A DNA stretch of 64,000 nucleotides, taken from positions 372,001 to 436,000 of the forward strand of contig JAIQDT010001651.1 of assembly GCA_021521415.1 (NCBI GenBank), read 5' to 3'. A program made the translations under genes and the position numbers. The stretch is from Bidens hawaiensis. Lineage: Eukaryota > Streptophyta > Magnoliopsida > Asterales > Asteraceae. Shown in pieces: positions 1 to 9,710 of the stretch. Each line of letters opens with the position of its first letter. Positions within the stretch are counted from its first letter, which is position 1. The notes under the pieces are model-generated. The model was not told where the DNA came from and did not search any database. It saw nothing but the letters and a program-made list of their open reading frames with translations.

Positions 1-833
1 GGTAGTTCTTGAACTCTGTCCCATTATCACTCCTGATGTACTTAACCTTTCTCCCAACAATGTTTTCAACCTTGGTAATCAAGTTAATCACCAACTGAAC
101 CGTCTCATCTTTTGCCTTCAGAAAATATACCCAAGAGTATCGAGAGTAATCATCGGTTACTACCAAGCAGTATGAAGTTCCACCTAGACTCTTTACATTC
201 ACGGGACCAAAGAGATCCATGTGAAGCAGGTCTAGTGTACTGACGATTGAGTTAACCTTCTTGGAGTGATGAGGTTTCTTGTGTTGCTTTCCCTTCTTGC
301 GCGACAAGCATTGATCTTCAAAGTTAAAATTCTTCAAGGGAACACCCAGCACCAGGCCATTCTTGACAATGTAATTCATTTTGCGAAGATGTATATGCCC
401 CATTCTTCGATGCCATAATTCTGACTCAGATTCAGTTGCCTTGGACAAAAGACATGATTCTTCGGTTGTCATCTCAGTTGACCTTATATTCATTACATAC
501 GTGTTCTTTTCTCTTGGAGCTCTCATCACCACCCATGCCTCTGGTATCTTGAAACCAGGATACAGAACAATTGCTTCATTTTTAGTAAAGTGCACTGTGT
601 ACTCTTTGTCACAAATCTGAGACACACTCAACAAATTATGTTTCAACTCCTCAACAAAATTCACCTTCTCTAACTTCATTTTACCATTTGTCACAGTTCC
701 AATACCATTAATTCTACCACCACTCTCTCCAGCAAAACTTACCCTACCTCCTTGAACAGGTTTCCATTCGTGTAACAAATTCTTGTTACCAGTCATGTGC
801 CGGGAAAGACTACAGTCCTGTTCAACTGTTCCT
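1..833 (-). pseudogene. Ty1/copia pol fragment (protease, GAG-pre-integrase, integrase), element C
   Basis: On the minus strand the frame is open from about 833 to the left edge of the window. It reads a protease remnant, a GAG-pre-integrase domain with the zinc-binding stretch LWHRRMGHIHLRKMNY, and the integrase core with LLHMDLFGP and IRSDNGTEF, where the window ends. These domains cut the polyprotein and insert the DNA copy. The protease is dead: where relatives have Asp-Ser-Gly before CSRHMTG, this copy reads QDCSLSRHMTG, so the catalytic DSG is lost. In the integrase zinc motif the second Cys of the CxxC pair is Arg (CLSR). The rest of integrase, RT and RNase H lie outside the window. 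It is a dead copy whose closest relative here is element A. Confidence 0.85.
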
Positions 834-851
834 GCACATTTAAAGAAAAGA

Positions 852-2735
852 TTAAAATCTGGGGACCCAAGACCTATTGGTCTTGGGTCGATTAAATCTG
901 TTAAACGGCTTCCCACACTTTAGTTGTCCAAAGTCAGTTTGAGAATGATTTCTGTAAGTCCTAAAAGGAAACCTTCTTGAGGATTGACTATGAGGCCTTC
1001 CAAACCTTAGTGAATTAACCGAATTATGATGGTAGGTTTGGTTGTTAACTGGGAAAAACTGAGATTGATATCATTGAAATCTTGGTTTAGTCCAATGTCT
1101 GAACTTTGGTGAGTTAGTATTCTTAACATTATAGTAATTACTATTCATTTTATTCTCAGTTTTCGGAGGCCTCATACCTCTGAATCTCTGATTAAGAGGA
1201 CAATCAGCAATCAGGTGTCCTATTTGATTGCATCTGAAACAACTCTTGTGTTCAACTTTCGTCTCAACCGTTGTTTCAGATGTTGAGGTTGCATTACTAT
1301 TCGTTTGTCTAACATATGGTGGGACAAACGGGTTTAGGGGAGAGTTCTTTTCAGTTGGCTTATATTCCTCCCCACGTTTTAGTAACACTACCTCTTCTTT
1401 TATCTCACTAGATTCGGATGTCTTGTCCGAATTTGGTGAGACAAAGCTAGGAACAGAAATCTTAACATTCAAAACAGGCTTACTCATTTCGTTTTTACTC
1501 ACTTCAGGTTCTTTAATCGAAACTTTGACAGGAACTGTCTGACTAATCTCAACATTAACAGATTTCTGATTACTATGATCATACGTATAGTTATGGTTAT
1601 ATGGTGGCGGAACTTCAGAAAATCCAATTCCCCCTTTGTTAACTTGGGAACGTTGAACACTTACGATGTGATCAAGCATTACTGGGGAATTTCTAAACTG
1701 TTCAATTTTTCTGTTTAATTCCACCACTTTTACCTGGTAATCAGCTATCTGTTTATCCCTTTCAGCAATTAGTTTGGTTTTTTCCTCTAACACTTCATAA
1801 CTAAGATCAATTACTTGTATTTTATCAGCTAGACTGGCTTTAAGACTTCTAATATCTTTATCACTAGCTTTTATTTTTACCGAGTAACTGTTTTCTCTAG
1901 TTTTAGTGTAATGATGATCTTCTTTTAACGTTTTAAGTTGAGCGTCCAAACTAACAAACTGATCAGTTACTGTTTTCAATTGTTCAGACAGATTTTCACA
2001 TTGCATATAATGAGGTTCAGAACTTACCTCAGAGAGCTGATCGTTCACTTCTGCCATATAAGCTTGATTTTCTCCCGTCTCTTTCTATCTTCCTGCAGTT
2101 TTGATGTTCACCAAATTTGCCTGTTCGAAGACTTCCTCAACCTGTAGATTCCAGTTGTACCCACCATTGTGTCTAGATACCCTAGCCCTATTCTCACTAC
2201 CTCCCCCATTCTGTTGTGCAGGCCTGTTCTGACTACGTTCGACTCTCTCATTTGTACATTCCTTGGCAAAGTGACCATTTTGTTGACAGTTGTAACATCT
2301 AACCTTTGATTTGTCAAAACCCGGTTTTCGCCAACGAACTTTCTACCCGTTTTCTTCATGAATCTTTTAACCGTCTTAATATCATAGCCATCTGCCATTA
2401 CAGGTCCATCTCTTCTAGATCATCAGCATCAATTTGATCATAGTCTTCATCCAAAGTTGCGGGATCGACTATTTTACCTTTGGTGTAATTCTCATAAGAT
2501 GCAATGAAAGATGCATAGAGAGCAAACTGCTGTTCAGCTGATTAACACTCATGGGCATCTGTGAGTAGTCGTTGGTTGGAACATTTGATGAAAAGTTACC
2601 AGTTGTGGCTTGAGGTTTTGAAGAATTTCTTCCTGCAGCTACGAAACATACATCACCATCCATGTCGAGAGTCACATGACCATCATGAGTTGAATTTGAG
2701 TTTGACTCTCCTTTTGAGTAATAAGAAGAGGATTC
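852..2735 (-). pseudogene. Ty1/copia gag, broken, element C
   Basis: Minus-strand gag belonging to the pol fragment at 1-833. The N-terminal part is cut off near 2735, where plus-strand element H begins. Recognisable in order: the segment homologous to the middle of element A gag (2400-2700), a CCHC knuckle CYNCQQNGHFAKEC (about 2250-2300), a coiled coil (about 1650-2057), the conserved GIGFSEVPPPY stretch, and a second knuckle CFRCNQIGHLIADC (about 1190-1240). Gag coats the RNA and forms the particle. Lesions include an in-frame TAA just before the MADGYD stretch near 2398, frame changes between 2100 and 2700, and a TGA at 1071-1073 after which the frame stays open to a TAA at 852-854. The two-knuckle, coiled-coil layout matches elements A and B. 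Confidence 0.8.
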
Positions 2736-3925
2736 TGACTTTGAAATGGAAAGACAAAACGAGAAGATGAGAAGGGAGCATGTGAAATTTGATATCTGTG
2801 AAAGATCAAAACAAAGTTATAATGTTGTGAGACCTCCAAGCAAGGCTTAAAGAATTAAATAGAACAACAAGAAGAAAGAGGCTGAAATAGTTGCAAGTGA
2901 AAACTTCATTCCTATTTACCCAATATTCTCAAGCATTTAAGACTTTAACATCGGAGAAGTGGAAACAATGGAGGAATATGTAAAAAGGAAATCAAGACAC
3001 AAAGAAAGCCTAGATGAGGAACCTTTGAATTTGAAAAAGATTGTCTTTTTCAAAGAAAAAGTGCAAAGAAATGACATCAAGACAAATGAATTTATTCCTC
3101 TGACAATTGACTTTGATAATCTGAATACTAAGAAGACAATTGGTGTTGATCCACCAAGACCAAGTGAAAGATTCAAGAAAGGTGCCAATCATGAGAAATT
3201 CAAAGGAAAGGTGTGGTGTAAGAAGTGTGATGAGTATGGTCACCATACTGATTCTTGCAGTGACAGACTCAACTTCAAACCTTTTCATGTCCCAAATGGA
3301 ACAAATTTTGGACAAGACTTTGTAGTCTATAAACAAAAGTGTGAAGAGTATTTGGGTAAAGGAATAGGAAGTGAAAATGAGAAGAATGTTGTGTGTGATC
3401 AGCAGGCTGTGAGCAAGAACTCAAATGAGAAGAATGAGAGAAGAAGAAAATCTCCCAAAAAGGTTATGAAAAGGAATTTCCAACCATTGAGAATCATTCC
3501 ACACAATGACACTAAGTCAGTAAAGTCTAATGATTCTCATGAATCTCCAAACAGTGAAAGAATAAAAATCAGAGGGGTTTTCCCTAGGAAGAAACCTACT
3601 GAATTAACTGGAGATGAGAAATTCTTGTTGAAACATGGTTATGAGCCTCAAGGTTTTCTTTGGAAACCTAAAGTTGGAGTGAAAGAAGAAACTAGTTCGG
3701 ATGTGGGAGAATTTACAAGAATGTAACAATGAAGTATCTGAATGTGAAACTTCAACTTCATTTGTGAAGACTCCAAGAGAGTGTGGATATGAAACTGATG
3801 ATTCAGATCACATTGAAGTCACTCATGAAGACCCTGAACCAACAACACTCACTCTCAATGCTGCCAATGAAATTGAAATTGATGACTTGCAAGATGAAAA
3901 TTCTTGCACTTCATCGTCAAACTGA
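2736..3925 (+). pseudogene. Ty1/copia gag, 5'-truncated, element H
   Basis: Start of the plus-strand host element H. The LTR, primer site and gag N-terminus are missing, and the junction with minus-strand element C lies near 2735. The best-preserved part, 2959-3723, is lysine-rich and holds a CCHC knuckle CKKCDEYGHHTDSC at 3217-3258. A frame change near 3700 moves the end into another frame, which closes with TGA at 3923-3925. Stops are scattered through 2740-2958. The following 22 nt are pyrimidine-rich and end in TGTGCAG, as in the other copia copies here. No 5-bp duplication or LTR is visible at the left edge, so H was probably cut by deletion or rearrangement rather than inserted cleanly into C. 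Confidence 0.75.
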
Positions 3926-4022
3926 TCACTTTTCTTTGTTTGTGCAGGAACAGTCCACTGATGTGAATGATGTATGGTACTTGGACAGTGGTTGTTCTAG
4001 GCACATGACCTGTGAAAAAAGG

Positions 4023-4027
4023 TCACT
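4023..4027. repeat. TSD tcact of solo LTR (left; right copy 4428-4432)
   Basis: Exact 5-bp duplication tcact on both sides of the 400-bp solo LTR. Removing the LTR and one copy keeps the H reading frame. Confidence 0.9.
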
Positions 4028-4427
4028 TGTAGGTTCCCAGCCGGATCTACACGGAAGTATCTCGTTCTACGTAGGTGCGGAATCCCTACGTAAGACGATA
4101 CGAGCGTTAGATGCGATATACGTTAAAACCAAGCACAAATACATGTTACAATACTCAAAATACACGTTGTATTGCAACCCTTCAACACGTGATGTTCAAT
4201 CACAATTACACGTACTGGAATCACTACCTAAAACAAGCAGTAGCCAAAGCATATAAAGCCTTCGACAACTTCGCCTAACAGACTAAGCGAAGTTGTCAAT
4301 AACTTCGCTTGTCCACTAGTTCGCTTATATTAGGCGAACTTGTGAGACAACCTATACAAACCAAAACAAAACAAACTAACGCGATTATAGACACTAGATA
4401 CTGAACTACTGACATAATGCACCAACA
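4028..4427 (-). mobile_element. Solo LTR of a copia element (family of the 55156-55557 LTR)
   Basis: A 400-bp block starting TGTAGGTTCCCAGCC and ending GCACCAACA. It sits inside the H protease/pre-integrase frame and is flanked by the 5-bp direct repeat tcact (4023-4027 and 4428-4432). It is clearly similar to the LTR at 55156-55557, whose adjacent primer site shows the family sense strand is minus. On that strand an inverted-repeat cluster of GGCGAAGTT/AACTTCGCC words is followed by a TTTATATG TATA-like box (about 4253-4260). With no internal region, it is what remains after recombination between two LTRs. Confidence 0.9.
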
Positions 4428-4911
4428 TCACTTGTCAATTATGAAGAAAAGTTTGAGGGGCCGGTGGCATTTGGTTGTGATGAAAATGGTGGAAAGATAG
4501 TTGGAAATGGCATATTGTCAAATGGCAAAGTCACTTTTGACAATGTCTTTTATGTGGAAGGTCTTCAATATAACCTCTTAAGCATATCACAAATGTGTGA
4601 TAAGGGTTATAAAGTTGGCTTTGATGATTCACATTGTTTCATTTTGAGACTTGAATATGTAATACCACCTGACATGATCATGATGATGGCTCCAAGAAAT
4701 GGCAATCTATATGAGCTTAATATGAAGGATGCTATTTCATGGGTTGGAACATGTTTTGTTTCTAAAGCCACTAAAAATGAATCAAAGTTGTGGCATAGGA
4801 AACTGTGCCATGTCAACCTCAAGAACATGAACAAGTTTGTCAAGGGTGAACATGTAATTGGATTACCTACAAGAGAATTCAAACATGATGACAACTGTGT
4901 CGCATGCCAAA

Positions 4912-4916
4912 AGGGA
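4912..4916. repeat. TSD aggga of element A (left; right copy 37689-37693)
   Basis: The 5-bp sequence aggga directly precedes the TGTTAG start of the A 5' LTR and directly follows the CCAACA end of its 3' LTR, 32.8 kb away. The H integrase reading frame crosses the site cleanly when A is removed, which confirms the insertion. Confidence 0.96.
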
Positions 4917-5416
4917 TGTTAGTGCTCGGTTTTGCGTCTTGAGTCTTTGTAATTATCGTTAACGGTTTTGTTTTATATTTTAATGTAATAATTAGTTTAA
5001 TTATTGTCTAGTTCGCTATATGTAAGGTCTAGTTCGCTATATGTAATAATTAGCTTATTCCCTCCTGATTCGTTAGGGAATGTTAACGAATCAGGGGGTG
5101 TTTCGTCTTATTTATGTATGTAACGAAGTAGCGTCTGGTTCGCTAGGGGATGTTAGCGAACCAGACCTATCTTCAATATATAGTGAACACTGTTCACGTT
5201 TAATTTAAGTTTTGAGAAGTTAATTAACGAAACGCTATCCAGATTCTCTCTCAATCTTCAACCTAACATTATACAAATACTATTATATACATACTGATAA
5301 TATATATACACATACAACACTGAATCGAATTTAATTATGAACTAGATCTATAGTTAATGTATCAATCGATTTAACACTGATTGTTATTAGATTGATAATC
5401 TATCCGGGTTCCAACA
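4917..5416 (+). repeat. 5' LTR of element A
   Basis: 500 bp, TGTTAGTGC...CCGGGTTCCAACA, starting right after TSD aggga and ending 2 nt before the primer site. It holds two hairpin-forming inverted repeats with 12-bp arms and 8-nt loops: 5064-5095 (arm CCTGATTCGTTA) and 5134-5165 (arm TCTGGTTCGCTA). These are followed by a TATA box at 5177-5183 and a palindrome GTGAACACTGTTCAC just downstream. The 3' LTR has the same order with about ten substitutions over the first 330 bp, many of them C/T or G/A, plus small indels. A is therefore clearly older than B. Confidence 0.95.
5177..5183 (+). promoter_or_regulatory. LTR TATA box of element A
   Basis: TATATAG about 12 bp after the TTCGCTA inverted repeat and immediately before the GTGAACACTGTTCAC palindrome. 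It is repeated at the matching place in the 3' LTR (about 22647-22653). This is the expected promoter of the genomic transcript, with a start about 30 bp downstream. No transcript data are available. Confidence 0.6.
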
Positions 5417-5418
5417 AG

Positions 5419-5431
5419 TGGTATCAGAGCC
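5419..5431 (+). other. Primer binding site of element A (initiator Met tRNA)
   Basis: TGGTATCAGAGCC, 2 nt after the LTR end CCAACA. This is the usual plant copia site complementary to the 3' end of initiator methionyl tRNA, which primes minus-strand DNA synthesis. Confidence 0.95.
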
Positions 5432-6434
5432 GTTGGGTCTCAATTACACTTGATTTGGTGTTTAATTAGTTTTTGATATTGTTAATATTCTGTTTGAATG
5501 AATTTAAATCAATCTTGAGTTGAATTGATTGAATTATGGACGAATTGGATTGAATTCAAGTTGGTTAAAGTATTGGAATGGTTGTGAGTTGGAATTGAGT
5601 TTTGGTTTGGTTTTGAGTGGATTTGGTGTCGGCTTTGGTTAAAGGCCGAAACAGGGTTTGGGTTTTGGTAAAATTGGATTGGTAATCTGAGATGTTTGGT
5701 ATCGAGGATTGGTGTATTGGTTTCGCGATTGTGTTATGAGTATTTTGGTAGGTCATTTTTGTATTTTGGTTAAGAATTGAGTTGGTATTACAGATTTTAA
5801 AATCTGGGTTGGTGTTCATCATTTCCAGATTTCTAGAAATTCTCTTTGAAGATTTGAAGATTTGAAGATGAATATGGTTCGCTATCATCTTTCTGATGAT
5901 TCGTTATATGATTCATCTTGATTCGTTATCTAAATTAGTTGACTCGTCATAACTTTCAAGTGATTCGCTAGCCAGTTCGTATCATTTGTTTGTTCGTGTC
6001 ATCTAATTCGTTAATTTAGTTAACTGATTCGTGTAACACACGTTCACCTTGGGATTTTTGTCATAAAAACCTTTGCCACGTGGCATAAGGTGTCAGAGTT
6101 TGTTACAAACGGTTGTAACAACCTGATTCGTTATAGTTGATTCGCTATCAACTGTAGCCGATTCGTTATCTCATTTCGCTAAGTTTTCTCTTAGTTAACT
6201 CATTAGTTTGACTGTGCGTTGACTATTTGATTCGTTAATCTATATTCTAATTCGTCATCTATTTCGCCATTTGATCGATCTTAACTTCGTTAAGAGTTGA
6301 TTCGTTAGATACTGTTTACAGTTCGCTACAACTGTTTACAGTTCGTTACATTTACCATCCATTTGTTAATCTTATTTGCTTATTGATTCGTTAATCCATT
6401 CATTACACCCTTGAATTTTTGAAACTTGTCAAAA
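5432..6434 (+). other. Untranslated leader of element A, rich in TTCGTTA/TTCGCTA words
   Basis: About 1 kb between primer site and gag ATG without a convincing ORF. From about 5870 to 6390 it carries a dense scatter of GATTCGTTA, TTCGCTA, TTCGTCAT and related words on the plus strand, the same words found in the LTR and upstream of the internal TATA box at 18247. Confidence 0.7.
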
Positions 6435-9400
6435 ATGACCGGTATGTATACATTAGCGTCTCAAAATATGTTGATGCAACAAATGTTGCAACTAGATACC
6501 GAGATAGGTTCACATTCGAAATGTCCAAGATTGATGAAGTTCAGTGACTTTGCCAAGTGGGAACCTCGGTTTCGTGCTCATTTAGGATCAGTTCATCCTG
6601 ATTGTTCATACTGTTTAGATGAAGTCTATACCGTTCCTATGATTGGAGATGAGACTATTGGTTTTACACCAAAAGCTATCTCACAATATTCTGTTGAAGA
6701 AAAGAAATCATTAGAGATAGAAACAAAAGCTTATTCTACACTAACTATGGCTTTGCCTGAGAATATTTTTCACCAAGTGGGTAGTATAAAAATATGTGCT
6801 TCTTTGTTTCAACATATTCAAATGAGAAGTATGGGTAACATGGCTGAAAGCAAAAAGGTGATGCTTAATTTTCAATTCAGAAACTTTAATTTATTGAAAG
6901 GTGAGACGGTTGAAGAAATGACAACGAGATTCAATCACTTGATTTCTGAGATGGACAAGATGAAATTAGATGTCTCTGAGAGGGATAAAATTGACACTAT
7001 TAAGAGGGTACTTCCAAGTTCTTATTCCACATTCTTAATGGTTCTCAAGGAAAACAATTATTTCTTGAATGAAGATTTGACTGTAATTGAATTCTTACAA
7101 AAGATTGAAGCCAGAGAATATGATCTTAAGTGTCAGAAATCTTCAAAGGAAAGTCAAGATCCTTCTTTCTATGGTGGTAGTATGCCTCTTAGTTCAACCA
7201 TCTCTCCACTGACTACTTTCCTTACTCAAGCTGCAAGTGAGAATGCAACTACATTGTATAGTGATCCACGAGCCTGTTTTTATACAGCTGGAAGTACTGG
7301 ATCTTCTGGTATTTCTAGATCAACTGGAGTATCAGGAAATTCTCCCAATACAAGTCAATACTCAGCACTTTCAAATGTCAACATGAAAGAAGCTGAACAA
7401 AACTTTGCTTTTCTATCTGCTTTCATGACTTCGTATGAAAATCTGGTTAGTAGCAAAATTGCCACTAGTGATTTAACTGATGAAGACTATGATCAGATTG
7501 ACCCAGATGACTTAGAAATCATGGATTTGAAGTGGAACATGGCGATGATTGTTCGAAAGGTGAACAGATTCACGCAAAGAACCGGAAAAGATCTTCCCGC
7601 TCTAAACAAGAAGTGGGGATTTGACAAGTTGAAAGTGAAATGTTACAATTGTCAAGAATTCGGTCATTTTGCAAAAGAATGTGACAAACCGAAAAAGGAG
7701 TATACTGGTCCTCGTGGTCAAAATTCAAATTCTTCAACACCACGAGGTAATGATGCTGAAAAGAAACCATCAAGTTCCGGGTCACAAGCAATGTTAGCTA
7801 ATGGAGATGATTGGTCACAACGACTACTGTGTAATGATACTCAAGCAAATCTGGCAATGACTGGACTTACAGAAAATGTTCAAGAGGATAGTGGAAGTGA
7901 GCTGTCTTCTGATAATGATTCTGGATCTGAGTCTGATGAGTCAAGTAAAGATCTTCCAATCAATTTTGCTTGTATGGCGAAAATCAAAGATTCTTCCACG
8001 TCTGCTTGTACGGCCAAACAAAATGAGGTTAGTAATTTTACTTCTAAGGTGTCATGTGTTGATTGTGATTATAATAAATCTAAAATTGATTCATTAAAAC
8101 TTCAAAATGATAATTTGCTAAAAGAGATTGTGTCCTTAAAAGATACTTATAGGAAATCCTTGACTTCTCAAATAAATTCAAGAGAGAAAATTGAGGCTTT
8201 AACTATAAGTAATTATGATCTTAAAGCTGAGTTATCTGTGAAAATGACAATTAATGATCAAAAGTTTCAAGAAATTTTGAAACACCGTTCAAATATAACC
8301 GAGTTTGATAACGAGGTTCTTGAGTTAAAGAACAAATTGGGTAAATTTCGAAATTCATCTTTTCTGTTGAATGAAATTATCGAAGTTTCTGGAAAACAAA
8401 AAGATTCAAAGAAAGGTATAGGTTTTGTTGAAATTCCACCACCATTTCACAATGATTATAAAATTAATCCTTTTGCTCCAACTGAAGAAGATGTTATTCT
8501 TAAAGAGCCAGTGATTTCAGAAAATTCTAAACCAAGTAAGTCTGAAACTGTTAAAACCCAATCTGTTTCTCAGAAACCTCATGTTCAAAGCAACAAAGTT
8601 TTTGTTGAAAATGTTGACAAAGTTATCATTGAGAATGTGTTTGAACCTGAAATTATACACAAGAACAAGAACATTCCAAGTTCTAATCACATACTGTGTG
8701 AACCTCATGAATTTGAGGAGGCTGTGTATGGTTCGTACACAACTAAGATGAAACAAGATGCTTTTGTCAAACCAGTGAAGGCTAAGAAACTAGAAAACCC
8801 CAAAATTTCTGATGTGGATTTGTTGCGTTTTATAAATCCTAATGCCCTTAAGCCGTCATCTGCTCGTGTGTTTAAGTTAAAGGGGATGGACACAATGTTC
8901 ACTGAGAAAGACATTCCAATAAGTATCATTAAACCTGAACTGATTGAGAGTGTGTTTTACAATGAAACCTCCAAAGTTCGTGAACTTGAATGTCAATATG
9001 CTCATGCGAAAACATTAGCTTCATCTGAAAGTTGACTAAAGCAAAGCAAGTGTTAAAACAAGTTAAGAAAATTAATTTTGTAAAGTCAACTGGGACAGAT
9101 ACGTTGAAAAGTTTTTCGAACTGTTCTAATTTAGATTTTTACTTGAAAAAGAAATCTGAGTTATCTGATGATTTTGCTAAGAGCATGACCAAAAATGTGA
9201 GTCATCAGACATCATCTGTGTCACATGTTCCAACAAATTTTCAACATCATCATGTTGACATGCGAAGTTGTTTTCTTTGCGGTCAACAAGGTCATGTAGT
9301 AAGAAACTGTGGCCAGAAGAACTATCAGACTCTTCATCCTTTTATCAAGTATCACTCCAAACCGATTCCTTTGGTAAAGGAGATTCTGAAACGACCAGTG

Positions 9401-9688
9401 TCGTGTGCTGATGATACTCATATTATGTTTTCGAACATCCATTCTCGAAAAGTTGTTCATGTGAATGAAATTCATGGTTCCGTTAAACCTAAGTTTATTC
9501 CTACTGAACCATTATGCAAAAATGTTAATTCAAATGTGGTTCAAGCTGTGTATCTAAGACTAAAGTCGAAGAAACCTGTAACTTATTCTCAAGTTGCTGA
9601 ACAACAATTGAATGCAACTAAGGTTAATTTTTCTCAAGAAAACCAAAAGGTGCCCAAGAATGAGGCCTGGGCTGCCTTTTTGAACTAA
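6435..9688 (+). pseudogene. Ty1/copia gag, element A (one frameshift)
   Basis: Nucleocapsid/capsid polyprotein, about 1,080 codons, much longer than a typical copia gag, as expected for Sirevirus-like elements. The ATG at 6435 is the first in frame. In order: capsid-like UBN2/gag domain (about residues 20-240, with FRNFNLLKGETVEEMTTRF), a Ser-rich linker, knuckle CYNCQEFGHFAKEC (about residue 405), an acidic Ser/Asp stretch, a coiled coil (about residues 545-640), the GIGFVEIPPPF motif, and after 9030 a second knuckle CFLCGQQGHVVRNC (about 9265-9312). The first frame ends at TGA 9033-9035. Homologous sequence continues in another frame to TAA 9686-9688, so a single indel near 9030 broke it. 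The C-terminal end NEAWAAFLN matches the position of the gag ends of B and C. Confidence 0.88.
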
Positions 9689-9710
9689 TAATTTTCTTTT
9701 GTGTGTATGG

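Larger units (their letters stand above)
3948..4916 (+). pseudogene. Ty1/copia pol part 1 (protease and GAG-pre-integrase), element H
   Basis: After the TGTGCAG at 3941-3947 the frame reads the protease active-site stretch WYLDSGCSRHMT (Asp-Ser-Gly intact). It is interrupted at 4027 by a 400-bp solo LTR, and resumes after the second TSD copy at 4433 with the stretch beginning NYEEKFEGP. It continues through GAG-pre-integrase (YNLLSISQMCDKGY, then WHRKLCHVNLKNMNKF) to CVACQKG. There element A is inserted, and the reading frame continues at 37689. The insertion site falls inside the short linker between the integrase zinc motif and the integrase core. Apart from the insertions this stretch looks open. 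Confidence 0.88.
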
